Assembly (NCBI RefSeq): GCF_003259935.1
Contig: NZ_QLMH01000011.1
Coordinates: forward strand, 1-64,000
Source: Paranoxybacillus vitaminiphilus
Lineage (GTDB): Bacteria > Bacillota > Bacilli > Bacillales > Anoxybacillaceae
DNA: 64,000 nucleotides
Direction of reading: 5' to 3'
The notes under the pieces are model-generated. The model made no database searches, was not told the DNA's origin, and saw nothing but the letters and a program-made list of their open reading frames with translations. Every line of letters begins with the position of its first letter. Position 1 is the first letter of the stretch. This document shows, one piece after another, positions 44,747-52,698 of the stretch. Position numbers and translations under genes: made by a program.

Positions 44747-44795
44747 ATAAAATATTATAATTATCAGAAAATTCTATTAATAACAAGGGGAAAAT

Positions 44796-46067
44796 ATGTG
44801 CATGAATAAAATCACCAATGGACTAAAGGATTTTCCAAAACATTTAAACATCAGTACGATAAGTGCAGGTACAATTGCTGCCATTTTTGGATGTACCGGT
44901 CCTGCTCTTATCATTATCGGCGGAGCAGCAGATGGTGGGTTAACCCATGAGCAAACGATCTCGTGGCTTTTCGCAGTTTATTTCTTCGGAGGATTGATAG
45001 GGATTTATTTGGCTTTAAAATACCGTCAGCCAATTGCAGGAGCTTACTCCATTCCAGGTGCTGTACTTGTTGCTAGTGCATTGCCGCAATTTTCGCTCAA
45101 TGAAATTGCAGGTGCCTATTTTGTGGCTGGTGTCATTGTTTTAATACTGGGAATTACCCGCACAATAGGAAAAATTATGGACTGGATACCTGTTCCAATT
45201 GTAATGGGCATGATTGTCGGTGCCATGATCAGGTTCGGAACCGGGATTATTACATCCATTGAACAGCTCCCATTTATTGCGGGTGCAGCGGTGCTCATTT
45301 ACTTACTTTCGGTGCGGTTTATTAAAATCCTTCCACCGATTTTAACCTCTTTCTTTGTTTCTGTCATACTAGTGGCTGTTACAAATCAATTCCAATTTCA
45401 AAATACAGAAAGTAGTTTCGTTATTCCACAGATTCTTATACCTTCATTCAACCTTGATGCGATTATATCTGTTTCGCTTCCTCTCGCTCTGCTAGTCATT
45501 GGCGCTGAAAATGCACAAGCAACCGGAGTACTAATGGCTCAAAGTTATAAGCCGCCGGTCAACGTTATGACTATATTAAGCGGCATCGGCGGAATGGTGA
45601 CCTCTTTCTTTGGTGGACATAACGCAAATATTGCCGGACCGATGACAGCAATCTGTGCATCAGATGAAGCGGGGGAAAATAAGGATGGACGCTATGCCGC
45701 TGTTGTGGTAAACGGTATCTTGTTTAGTTCGTTTGGATTGCTTGCTGGTATTGTTGTACCGTTTGTTACTGCGCTTCCATCAGCACTTGTCAGTACCGTC
45801 GCAGGTCTTGCGATGATCAGTGTTTTAGTTAATTCCCTTCAAACGGCTTTTTCAGATACTAAATTTCAAATTGGCGCGTTTTTCGCTTTAGTGATTGGGA
45901 TGTCCGGTGTTAGTTTTTTTAATATCAGTTCACCGTTTTGGGCCCTTGTTGGCGGAGTAATCGTTTCTTTGATCATCGAACACAATCATTTTAATTTTAA
46001 AAGCAAAAATGACAAACGGTCTCAGCTGTCAGAAAAAACAGAACCATTTGCTTCGGAATTTTCTTAA
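44796..46067 (+). CDS. BenE-family (benzoate/H+ symporter-like) transporter
   Basis: A 423-residue protein with about twelve membrane segments. IFGCTGPALIIIGGAADGGL in the first repeat, YSIPGAVLVASALP, and LALLVIGAENAQATGVLMAQ with FFGGHNANIAGPMTAICASD in the second half match the BenE family of the NCS2-like fold. BenE carriers import benzoate-type acids with protons. As the last gene after an acid-activating operon, it is the likely importer of the pathway substrate. AAGGGG lies 5 nt before the first ATG (44802 is an alternative). Confidence 0.82.
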   Translation: MCMNKITNGLKDFPKHLNISTISAGTIAAIFGCTGPALIIIGGAADGGLTHEQTISWLFAVYFFGGLIGIYLALKYRQPIAGAYSIPGAVLVASALPQFSLNEIAGAYFVAGVIVLILGITRTIGKIMDWIPVPIVMGMIVGAMIRFGTGIITSIEQLPFIAGAAVLIYLLSVRFIKILPPILTSFFVSVILVAVTNQFQFQNTESSFVIPQILIPSFNLDAIISVSLPLALLVIGAENAQATGVLMAQSYKPPVNVMTILSGIGGMVTSFFGGHNANIAGPMTAICASDEAGENKDGRYAAVVVNGILFSSFGLLAGIVVPFVTALPSALVSTVAGLAMISVLVNSLQTAFSDTKFQIGAFFALVIGMSGVSFFNISSPFWALVGGVIVSLIIEHNHFNFKSKNDKRSQLSEKTEPFASEFS

Positions 46068-46131
46068 AATATAATGCAAGTTATCATTTTCGTTCTTTGT
46101 AAATAACTCTTTTCTGACAACTCACCAAAAT

Positions 46132-46147
46132 AGTAATCGCTTTCAAT
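46132..46147 (-). promoter_or_regulatory. cre-like sequence
   Basis: On the minus strand ATTGAAAGCGATTACT matches the cre consensus at 15 of 16 positions. A weaker match is at 46255-46270 (plus). It lies 65 nt after the transporter stop and before no intact gene, so a role is doubtful. Confidence 0.3.
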
Positions 46148-46284
46148 TTGTTTTGTAGCATAGGTAAGTGTCAAAAGTTCAAGCAAACAAGAACAAATCA
46201 AAGAAAATGTGAAAGCGGTAGATGTTCAACTTTCGAGTGAAGTAAGCGAGAACAAATGGAAGCGATTTTTGCATAAACATATAA

Positions 46285-46345
46285 AAAGACACCCTTCTTG
46301 TAGAATGAAAACGTTTTCTATTTAACTACAAGAAGAGGTGTCTTT
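46285..46345. repeat. Long imperfect palindrome
   Basis: AAAGACACC-c-TTCTTGTAG ... CTACAAGAA-ga-GGTGTCTTT: two 9-bp perfect arms on each side of a small bulge, loop of 22 nt, T-rich 3' end. It may be the terminator of the molybdenum hydroxylase operon or the relic of a mobile repeat. Confidence 0.6.
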
Positions 46346-46511
46346 ATATATTTTATGCCATGTGACATGTGATCTGATGTAATTTTATAGGAAACAGCAC
46401 TGTGCTATATAACGACTGATTAAAAAACGGAGTTTGTCGGTTGCCGTAATCCTTCTCGTCAAATGACTGTTGCCGATCATTTTTGGATAATGAACATCCC
46501 CAGCTTAATTA

Positions 46512-46772
46512 GCCGGTGAAATCGGATTAGATACAAAGGAATTCCGTGAGGCGCTCGAAACCCGTAAATACAAAGAGGTGCATGAAAGAGCGCTTCATCA
46601 TGCGTACCATGAAGCCAATATCACCGCGGTACCTACCTTTGTTATAGGAGAGACTGTTCTCACAGGCGTTCGTTCAAAAGAAACATTGGAACAAATCATT
46701 GTGGATGAATTAAAAAAGCAAACACCTGACACTTTTACGGAAGGCATGGCGTGTGGAATTGATGGGTGTTAA
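46512..46772 (+). pseudogene. DsbA-family thiol oxidoreductase (FrnE type), C-terminal remnant
   Basis: The frame reads LDTKEFREALETRKYKEVHE, then AVPTFVIGETVLTGVRSKET, ending ACGIDGC. The V-P-T-F-V-I cis-proline strand and following G-A/V-x-S/K pattern are typical of the C-terminal thioredoxin half of FrnE/DsbA-like proteins. The N-terminal half with CxxC is missing and no start signal is present. Confidence 0.65.
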
Positions 46773-46977
46773 TCGTTTTTTTGATGAGCAAGTTGCCTCG
46801 CTTGCTGGATTCATGTCGTTATCTCTTATTTGTAAGGTGATATGCCGTTCGTGGCGGAACGGTATACGTCAACCAATCTTGAGAAAAAGACATAAATATA
46901 TGCAAATTGCTTCGAGAAGTGCGTGCTCTCATATATTAAAAAGAATTAGAGAAGATGAAGTAAAAATTTTCATCTGC

Positions 46978-47010
46978 AAAGGTCGCTTACAAAAGCGCAC
47001 TTTCTTTTTT
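46978..47010 (+). terminator. Rho-independent terminator
   Basis: AAAG..CGCTT/AAGCG..CTTT stem followed by CTTTTTT. Confidence 0.6.
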
Positions 47011-47435
47011 ATAGCATGTTTGTAAAGAAGAGTTGTTTTTATTTATGATGGAGGACGTAACTAAAATTTGGACACATATAAAAATACAACATAAACATTA
47101 GCTGTGCATCAAGCTTTTTGAAAGATGTATACATATCATAAAATAACAGCGCAAAGGAGGTCCCGCCGTAACGATGCTCGGGTCTCATCTTTATGCTTTT
47201 TATCGCAAAATATAATTTTGCGCTTGTTTATTGGAGAATTCTGTTTTCAGCCTTAGTACATCATTCTAATCTGGATTCCTCTTTATTTCCCCGCCACGGA
47301 AAGAATAACTCGATTTGATCTCGGATATTTTTTGTATAAAAGTCATGTAAAAAATAATTGTTTAAATTTTGAGGGATACAGCTAAAATTTAAAGTAACGT
47401 TTTATGAAGAAGCTCTTAATATTACAAACAGCTTC

Positions 47436-47465
47436 TTGACAAAAAACAAGTTTCTTAAATACAAT
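47436..47465 (+). promoter_or_regulatory. Sigma-A promoter of the sulfonate/nitrate-type ABC operon
   Basis: TTGACA (47436-47441), 18-nt spacer, TACAAT (47460-47465), 57 nt before the start codon. Confidence 0.7.
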
Positions 47466-47467
47466 AA

Positions 47468-47482
47468 ACCTATTAAATAGGT
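47468..47482. promoter_or_regulatory. Operator-like palindrome over the transcription start
   Basis: ACCTATT-A-AATAGGT, perfect 7-bp arms, starting 2 nt after the -10 box. Such a place suits a repressor. The sequence ATAGGTAGGAA is loosely like the half site of Rrf2-type regulators such as CymR, which controls sulfur uptake genes. Confidence 0.5.
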
Positions 47483-47521
47483 AGGAAATATAAGGATAAA
47501 AAATAGGGGGGAATGAACAAA

Positions 47522-48592
47522 ATGAAATTTTTTAGAAGTAGTAAATGGAAAAAAAGATTAATAGTAGCAGTTGCGGCTTTTGGGTTGCTTTTCAGCACAG
47601 CTGCATGCGGAAACAATGAAAATGCTGCTCAGCATTCAAGCGAATCACAACAGCAAAATGATAGCAATGAGCAGCTTCGTAAAGTACGTGTCGGTTATTT
47701 AAATGTAATGGACGATGCACAAGCGATGTTGGCGAACGAAGGCGGATTTTATAAGAAGCATGGTTTAGATGTAACGATGCAAATGTTCAACAGCGGTACG
47801 GATCTTATTAAGGCAATTGTTGGCGGACAATTGGATGCCGGTGTGCTTGGATTTACGAATGCGTTAACTTGGTTAGATAAAGGAGCAGACATTAAAATTG
47901 TTGGTGGAGCTCAAATGGGCTATCACAGCATGTTAGTACGCAAAGATAGCGGAATTCAATCATTGGCTGATTTGAAAGGGAAGTCTGTTGCTTCTCAACA
48001 ACAAGGCAGCACGGCTGACATCGTGCTGAACGGAGTGGTCTGGAAAAAGGCTGGCATCACGAAGAACGATGTGCAAATGCAGTATGTTTCTCCATCTGTC
48101 GCAATCCAATCTCTTGCGGCTGGAAAAGTAGATGCAGCTTTTGTATTCGAACCTTATGATTCGATAGCCCGTTTAACAACCCCTGTTGAACAAATTTATG
48201 AAATTGGTAAAGAATGGCCTTTTCCTTGTATGGTTGTCATTACATCAGGGAAAATGATAAAAGAAAACAAAGAAGCTGTTTATGCTTTGCTTGATGCCCA
48301 AAAAGAAGCCATTGAAATGCTAGAAGAAAAACCGGCGGAAGCAGCTAAGTTAATTACGAAATACTTCATTAAGGAAGCCGAACTTGAAACTTCTGACGGC
48401 AAAAAAATCGCAGCAACGAAAGTGATCGAAGAATCGATTAAATCACAAACTTTCAATTGGGAGATTACTCCTGAACAGGTGGAAAAAATGCAGGAAATCG
48501 CCAAAATGATGGTTGAACAGGGAATTTTAAAGAAAGAAATTGATGTAAAAAAAGCGCTTGATTTAAGCTGGCAGGAACAAATTAAAGAATAG
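47522..48592 (+). CDS. ABC transporter substrate-binding lipoprotein (sulfonate/nitrate/thiamine-precursor type)
   Basis: A 356-residue lipoprotein with a basic N-terminus and lipobox STAAC at about 28-32, then a Ser/Gln-rich linker. RKVRVGYLNVMDDAQAMLAN, GGQLDAGVLGFTNALTWLDK and SLADLKGKSVASQQQGST are the SsuA/NMT1-type binding fold. The substrate could be an alkanesulfonate, taurine, nitrate or a pyrimidine thiamine precursor. No desulfonation or thiamine gene is next to it. The start at 47522 is chosen because the ATG at 47513 lies only 1 nt from the GGGGGG ribosome site. Confidence 0.75.
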   Translation: MKFFRSSKWKKRLIVAVAAFGLLFSTAACGNNENAAQHSSESQQQNDSNEQLRKVRVGYLNVMDDAQAMLANEGGFYKKHGLDVTMQMFNSGTDLIKAIVGGQLDAGVLGFTNALTWLDKGADIKIVGGAQMGYHSMLVRKDSGIQSLADLKGKSVASQQQGSTADIVLNGVVWKKAGITKNDVQMQYVSPSVAIQSLAAGKVDAAFVFEPYDSIARLTTPVEQIYEIGKEWPFPCMVVITSGKMIKENKEAVYALLDAQKEAIEMLEEKPAEAAKLITKYFIKEAELETSDGKKIAATKVIEESIKSQTFNWEITPEQVEKMQEIAKMMVEQGILKKEIDVKKALDLSWQEQIKE

Positions 48593-48603
48593 CAGGGATG
48601 GGG

Positions 48604-49392
48604 ATGGCGGTGCCGAAGATGAAATCGCAAACATGGAAAAAAGTTTGGCCTTATGCGGCGGCTGTTGGTACCTTGCTGCTAATATGGCAAGTCGCCGCTT
48701 TTTTCTTACCACCTTATTTGCTGCCCGGGGTTCCAACTGTGTTGGAACGATTAGCTGCCGGAATAACAGAACCTGAGTTTCTTACATCTTTAAAAGAGAG
48801 TTTGTTTCGTCTTATTATCGGTTATCCAAGTGCCTGCTTACTCGGTGGGCTATTAGGGCTGTTAGCAGGCCTGTCACGAGGATTTGCCGTTTATTTAAGA
48901 AGCTTGATTGCCATCTTGCAATCGATTCCACCGATTACTTGGATTCCGTTTTTAATTATTTTGTTTGGTTTCGGCAATGTTCCGATTATTACGGTCATTA
49001 TTATCGCCAGCTTTTTCCCGATGGCTTTATCGGTCATGAATGCAACCGAAGGGATTAACCGCACACACCTCGAAGTCGCGAAAGTGTTAGGCGCTACGAA
49101 AGGGCAGCTTTTACGAAAAGTATACCTGCCTGAAACGCTGCCTTCCTTTATCACGGGAGCTCAAGTAGCGTTTGGAAACGCGTGGCGCTCTCTTATTGCC
49201 AGTGAGATGGTTGGCGGAGCATCGAGCGGTCTCGGATTTTCAATCAAGTTTGCCGGAGAGGTTGCGCAAATGACAGATGTATTATTGTATATCGTCATTA
49301 TTGGTATGATCGCCGCTTTCTTTGATCATGTCGTGCTTGAATGGTTAAAACGACGAGTGTTAAAGTGGCGCTATATTGAGGGGGCGAAGTGA
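48604..49392 (+). CDS. ABC transporter permease (SsuC/TauC type)
   Basis: A 262-residue permease with six membrane segments. The cytoplasmic EAA loop reads NRTHLEVAKVLGATKGQLLR and KVYLPETLPSFITG. IPPITWIPFLIILFGFGNVP is typical of the SsuC/TauC/NrtB group. Start 48604 is 6 nt after AGGG; 48598 and 48619 are alternatives. It is 11 nt after the binding-protein gene and touches the ATPase gene. Confidence 0.8.
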   Translation: MAVPKMKSQTWKKVWPYAAAVGTLLLIWQVAAFFLPPYLLPGVPTVLERLAAGITEPEFLTSLKESLFRLIIGYPSACLLGGLLGLLAGLSRGFAVYLRSLIAILQSIPPITWIPFLIILFGFGNVPIITVIIIASFFPMALSVMNATEGINRTHLEVAKVLGATKGQLLRKVYLPETLPSFITGAQVAFGNAWRSLIASEMVGGASSGLGFSIKFAGEVAQMTDVLLYIVIIGMIAAFFDHVVLEWLKRRVLKWRYIEGAK

Positions 49393-49394
49393 GC

Positions 49395-50132
49395 ATGCAG
49401 ACATTAGAGATACAAAGGGTTCATAAATCGTTCGGCTCTCTAAAAGTATTGGAAAATATTAATCTAACGATTGAAAAAGGAAAGTTTGCCGCCATCGTTG
49501 GCCCTTCAGGGTGCGGCAAAAGCACACTTTTACGGATGGTGGCTGGATTAGAAACGCCAGATGAAGGAACGGTTCAAGCAGATGGAAAAGTGATAAAACA
49601 GCCTTCTCCTGAACGGATGATGATTTTCCAGGAACATGCCCTGTATCCATGGTTAACCGTAGGAGAAAATGTCGAAATGGGGTTAGAGTTGGCCGGTGTT
49701 TCAAAAGAAGAGCGACGAAAACGGGCGCAAGAGGTTTTAAAAACAGTGGGACTTGACGGTTTTTACAATTATTATCCGAGTCAGTTATCAGGTGGGATGC
49801 GCCAGCGCGTTTCAATTGCCAGAGCACTTGTTATGGATCCGGACGTATTGCTTCTTGATGAACCGTACGGAGCACTTGATGCTATGACTCGTCTGACGAT
49901 GCAAAATGAGCTGCTGAAACTTTGGGAAGGATCTGGTAAAACGATGTTATTAATTACTCATGATATTGATGAAGCTTTATATTTAGCCGATCAGATTTTT
50001 GTCATGAGCGCTCGTCCGGGAAAAGTAGTTCAAACAATCGATCTAGATCTTCCGAGACCCCGCAGTCGGCATAGCCAACGCTTTGGTGAACTAAGACAAG
50101 AAATTATGCAGCTTCTCGGACTTGAAGAATAA
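49395..50132 (+). CDS. ABC transporter ATPase (SsuB/TauB type)
   Basis: A 245-residue ATPase: Walker A GPSGCGKST, Q-loop MIFQEHALYPWLTV (the P-W after Q-E is typical of SsuB/TauB/NrtD), signature LSGGMRQRVSIARAL, Walker B LLLDEPYGALDA and H-loop ITHDIDEA. The start may instead be GTG 49389, which overlaps the permease stop. It completes a three-gene uptake system. Confidence 0.83.
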   Translation: MQTLEIQRVHKSFGSLKVLENINLTIEKGKFAAIVGPSGCGKSTLLRMVAGLETPDEGTVQADGKVIKQPSPERMMIFQEHALYPWLTVGENVEMGLELAGVSKEERRKRAQEVLKTVGLDGFYNYYPSQLSGGMRQRVSIARALVMDPDVLLLDEPYGALDAMTRLTMQNELLKLWEGSGKTMLLITHDIDEALYLADQIFVMSARPGKVVQTIDLDLPRPRSRHSQRFGELRQEIMQLLGLEE

Positions 50133-50162
50133 AAATGTGACAGTTTTAATTATAAAAACAGG

Positions 50163-50198
50163 GACTTGTCACTGTTCGAGGTGACAGGTGCTTTTTTA
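50163..50198 (+). terminator. Rho-independent terminator
   Basis: ACTTGTCAC/GTGACAGGT stem followed by GC and TTTTTT, 30 nt after the ATPase gene. Confidence 0.7.
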
Positions 50199-50315
50199 TC
50201 AGAAACTTTATCTTTTTCAGCCGAGAAGGTTTTTGTAAGGATGTTAAGTGGGAGTAGTTCAATGTACACTACGTATCTTTAATGAATACTCATAAAATAT
50301 AGTTTTAAAACTTAT

Positions 50316-50374
50316 GCCTGCCACTCTCTCCGTTTCATCAAGGTTTTCTTTTGGAAAGTGACAGGCGTTTTTTT
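50316..50374. terminator. Bidirectional terminator
   Basis: GCCTGCCACT/AGTGACAGGC stem with a T run on the plus side and, read from the minus strand, an A/T-flanked hairpin directly after the HemAT stop. Confidence 0.65.
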
Positions 50375-51677
50375 ATAATTGGTAAGTCATTTTCTCCAAT
50401 TGTTCGGCTGAAGTAGCGACATTAGAGACGGCTTCGTTAATTTCTGTTACAACGTGAACATATTGTCTCATTTCATGGCCAATGCGACGGTTTTGCTCGC
50501 GAATTTGTTTGAGAGATGCCGCAAATGTATCAAAAAATTGATTGATTTTTTCCATGTCATCTGTGCCTTCTGCAACTAACGTTACCATCGATTGCAGTGA
50601 TTCGGAAATGATGTCCATTTTTTTGTTGATTTCATTTAATATGTCCGTCACACCGGAGACGGATTGTTTTGTTTGTGATGCTAAATTGCGGACCTCATTG
50701 GCTACGACAGCAAATCCTTTTCCGTGTTCCCCCGCTCGTGCCGCTTCAATGGAAGCATTTAACGATAACATGTTCGTCTGATCGGCAATGGCAGTGACAA
50801 GGCTATTGATGTTTTCAATTTTATTAGCGGACTGCTGTAAACTTTGCATTTCTGTCTGGATTTTCGTCATCATCGCTTCAATACGGTTGATTGTTGACAG
50901 TTGATTTTGCAATTTCTGCTGTCCTTCAATAGATTGCTGTTTGCTCAAATCCGCAATCGCTGATGCTTCTTCAGCAAAATTTAAAATTTCTTTTGCCTGA
51001 TTAGTCAGCTCAGAAACGGAGGAGCTCACTTCGCTTGATACGCTAGAAAGCTCTTGCACCATTGCTTTTAGCTGCTTTTTTAATTCATTTTTCAACTGCT
51101 CTATTTGAAGACGGGCTTCTTCGTTTGCCTTCTCATATTGTTCTAAGACAAGCTGCTGCTCGAAGCTTAATATTTTCGTAACCGATTTCACTGCTTCCAA
51201 TAACATATACGGATCGCGAATGTGCGGTGAAATCACTTCCAAAATGGATAAAAGCAGCTGTTGAAACGCGCACATATACCATTTTGGCAATAAGCCGATG
51301 CGTAAATGAGTAACAGCAATGCGCGTCCGTTTTGAAATAAATTCCTCATCGATTTTCCCGCTAAACATTTCGATGACATGAATTCTGAGTGTCTGTTTCA
51401 ACCGGTCAATAGAGCTGTGCCGATTAATAATTTCAACAAGGGACTGCTCTGTTTGTAGCGTATCGTAAAAGCGTGTCACGATAAAATCGATTTTTTCCTC
51501 AATAAATGGCTTTAATTCTGTTAACAGCGCTAAATCTCGTTTTGTTAATTCAATCATTTCTAGCTGCTTATCCATTACTGCATCTTGAAGATGAACCGGA
51601 GAAGCCGGACTGCTCAGAACTTCAGCGATGTCAGCATTTGAATTTTCTCTTTTTTTTCTAAAAAATGTGAAATTCAT
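50373..51677 (-). CDS. hemAT: HemAT-type globin-coupled aerotaxis transducer
   Basis: A 434-residue soluble chemoreceptor. The globin domain covers about residues 25-185, with Tyr71 in VTRFYDTL and the proximal haem histidine His124 in AVTHLRIGLLPKWY, matching B. subtilis HemAT. The signalling domain (about 200-434) has the tip ADQTNMLSLNASIEAARAGE and GKGFAVVANEVRNLA. It binds oxygen at the haem and signals to CheA for aerotaxis. Start 51677 is chosen because the ribosome site GAGGAG directly touches the ATG at 51686. Confidence 0.9.
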   Translation of the reverse strand: MNFTFFRKKRENSNADIAEVLSSPASPVHLQDAVMDKQLEMIELTKRDLALLTELKPFIEEKIDFIVTRFYDTLQTEQSLVEIINRHSSIDRLKQTLRIHVIEMFSGKIDEEFISKRTRIAVTHLRIGLLPKWYMCAFQQLLLSILEVISPHIRDPYMLLEAVKSVTKILSFEQQLVLEQYEKANEEARLQIEQLKNELKKQLKAMVQELSSVSSEVSSSVSELTNQAKEILNFAEEASAIADLSKQQSIEGQQKLQNQLSTINRIEAMMTKIQTEMQSLQQSANKIENINSLVTAIADQTNMLSLNASIEAARAGEHGKGFAVVANEVRNLASQTKQSVSGVTDILNEINKKMDIISESLQSMVTLVAEGTDDMEKINQFFDTFAASLKQIREQNRRIGHEMRQYVHVVTEINEAVSNVATSAEQLEKMTYQL

Positions 51678-51817
51678 TGTTGTCATCTCCTCTTTTATCT
51701 ACGTTAACATTAAAATAATTATATAAGATAATCTTATCGAATTTTGTAAAAAATGCGATGAGAAAATCATCCTAATTGTTTGAACTCATGTCTGTTAGAA
51801 GTAAGAGGTGTTTTTAT

Positions 51818-52210
51818 ATGGAGAAAACCATTTTGTTTGATGGGATATGCAACTTCTGTAACGCAAGCGTTCGGTTTATTATCAAACGAGACCCGCAATC
51901 TCGTTTTCGTTTTGCATCCTTACAAAGCGAAGTCGGGCAGAAGATGCTAATAAAGTATAAAATTCCTGGGAATATCAACAGCTTTATATTCATTGATGGA
52001 GAAAGGTGCTACACGAAATCCAGTGCGGCGTTAAGAGTGTGCAAGCATTTAAAAGGATTTTGGAAGTTGTTTTATGTTTTCATTCTAGTTCCGCGTCCGC
52101 TTCGTGATCGTTGTTATCATTTTATTGCGGAAAATAGATATAAGTGGTTTGGGAAAAGGGAGAGCTGCATGATTCCAACTCCGGATATTCGAAGCAGATT
52201 TTTAGAGTAG
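51818..52210 (+). CDS. DUF393 thiol-disulfide oxidoreductase-like protein (YuxK type)
   Basis: A 130-residue protein with the DCC motif at the start, FDGICNFCNASVRFIIKRD, the second block FRFASLQSEVGQ, and SSAALRVCKHLKGFWKLFYV. The family (DUF393/DCC) has a thioredoxin-like CxxC and unknown partners. AGAGGTG lies 7 nt before the ATG at 51818; upstream in-frame codons are not conserved. Monocistronic. Confidence 0.78.
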   Translation: MEKTILFDGICNFCNASVRFIIKRDPQSRFRFASLQSEVGQKMLIKYKIPGNINSFIFIDGERCYTKSSAALRVCKHLKGFWKLFYVFILVPRPLRDRCYHFIAENRYKWFGKRESCMIPTPDIRSRFLE

Positions 52211-52272
52211 AATCCAATATCTCCTATCCTGAAAGCTGATCAACGGAGAATAAAAAACATAATAGGCATACG

Positions 52273-52412
52273 ATGATTTCAACGATGGACACTCCGTTAT
52301 TAGGAGCTGTCGATACAGCAGTAGCGGGACAATTTCCCGAGCCGGTATAAATTGGCGGTGTTGCTGCAGGAACAATGATGACAATGTATTGGTTGTTTGT
52401 TTTTTGGGATGC
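52273..52412 (+). pseudogene. MATE-family efflux transporter, N-terminal remnant
   Basis: The frame MISTMDTPLLGAVDTAVAGQ continues with FPEPV, an in-frame stop, then IGGVAAGTMMTMYWLF. This is the first membrane helix pair of DinF-type MATE transporters (I-S-T-x-x-T-P-L-L-G-x-V-D-T-A-V-x-G). The stop, a three-residue gap and loss of everything after about residue 50 show a dead fragment. Confidence 0.65.
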
Positions 52413-52463
52413 TCGGCGTAGCTGTACAGGTCATAAACTATCTGAAATAAAGGAGAGATTCAA

Positions 52464-52698
52464 ATGGACGATATTCTTTGATCCGAATTTACTCGTATGG
52501 GCGCACTTGCTGTATTAGACAAGCAACCAATTTATCAAATCGCTACATTTCTGCCGTTGCGCTTGCTCTAGGCATTGCATACGCTACATTTGAAGCGACA
52601 ACATTCGACTCATCTGTGCTGCTTAGCGGGGGAGTTAAGTAATCGGTTCAGTTGTGTCAATTCAATATGCTCTTGAAAAAGGAGGAGAGGATCAATAA
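52464..52698 (+). pseudogene. Possible phage holin-like remnant
   Basis: A ribosome site AAGGAGAG precedes ATG 52464, but the frame stops after five codons. Neighbouring frames then read SAVALALGIAYATFEATTFD and, after a shift near 52635, GSVVSIQYALEKGGEDQ with a stop that overlaps the amidase start. A small membrane protein directly before a phage-type amidase suggests a broken holin. No confident homologue is recognised. Confidence 0.3.

Larger units (their letters stand above)
46068..47521. other. Gene-poor, decayed region
   Basis: About 1.45 kb without an intact gene. It holds a cre-like site, a possible coding remnant (46180-46324, reading VQLSSEVSENKWKRFLHKHI), a long hairpin, a dsbA-type remnant, a terminator and, at the end, the promoter of the ABC transporter operon. 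47011-47430 shows nothing recognisable. Confidence 0.45.

Noticed and set aside
46753-47025. 90-codon plus-strand frame after the dsbA remnant
   Set aside because: Overlaps the remnant in another frame, very high in basic residues and Ser/Cys, no ribosome site.
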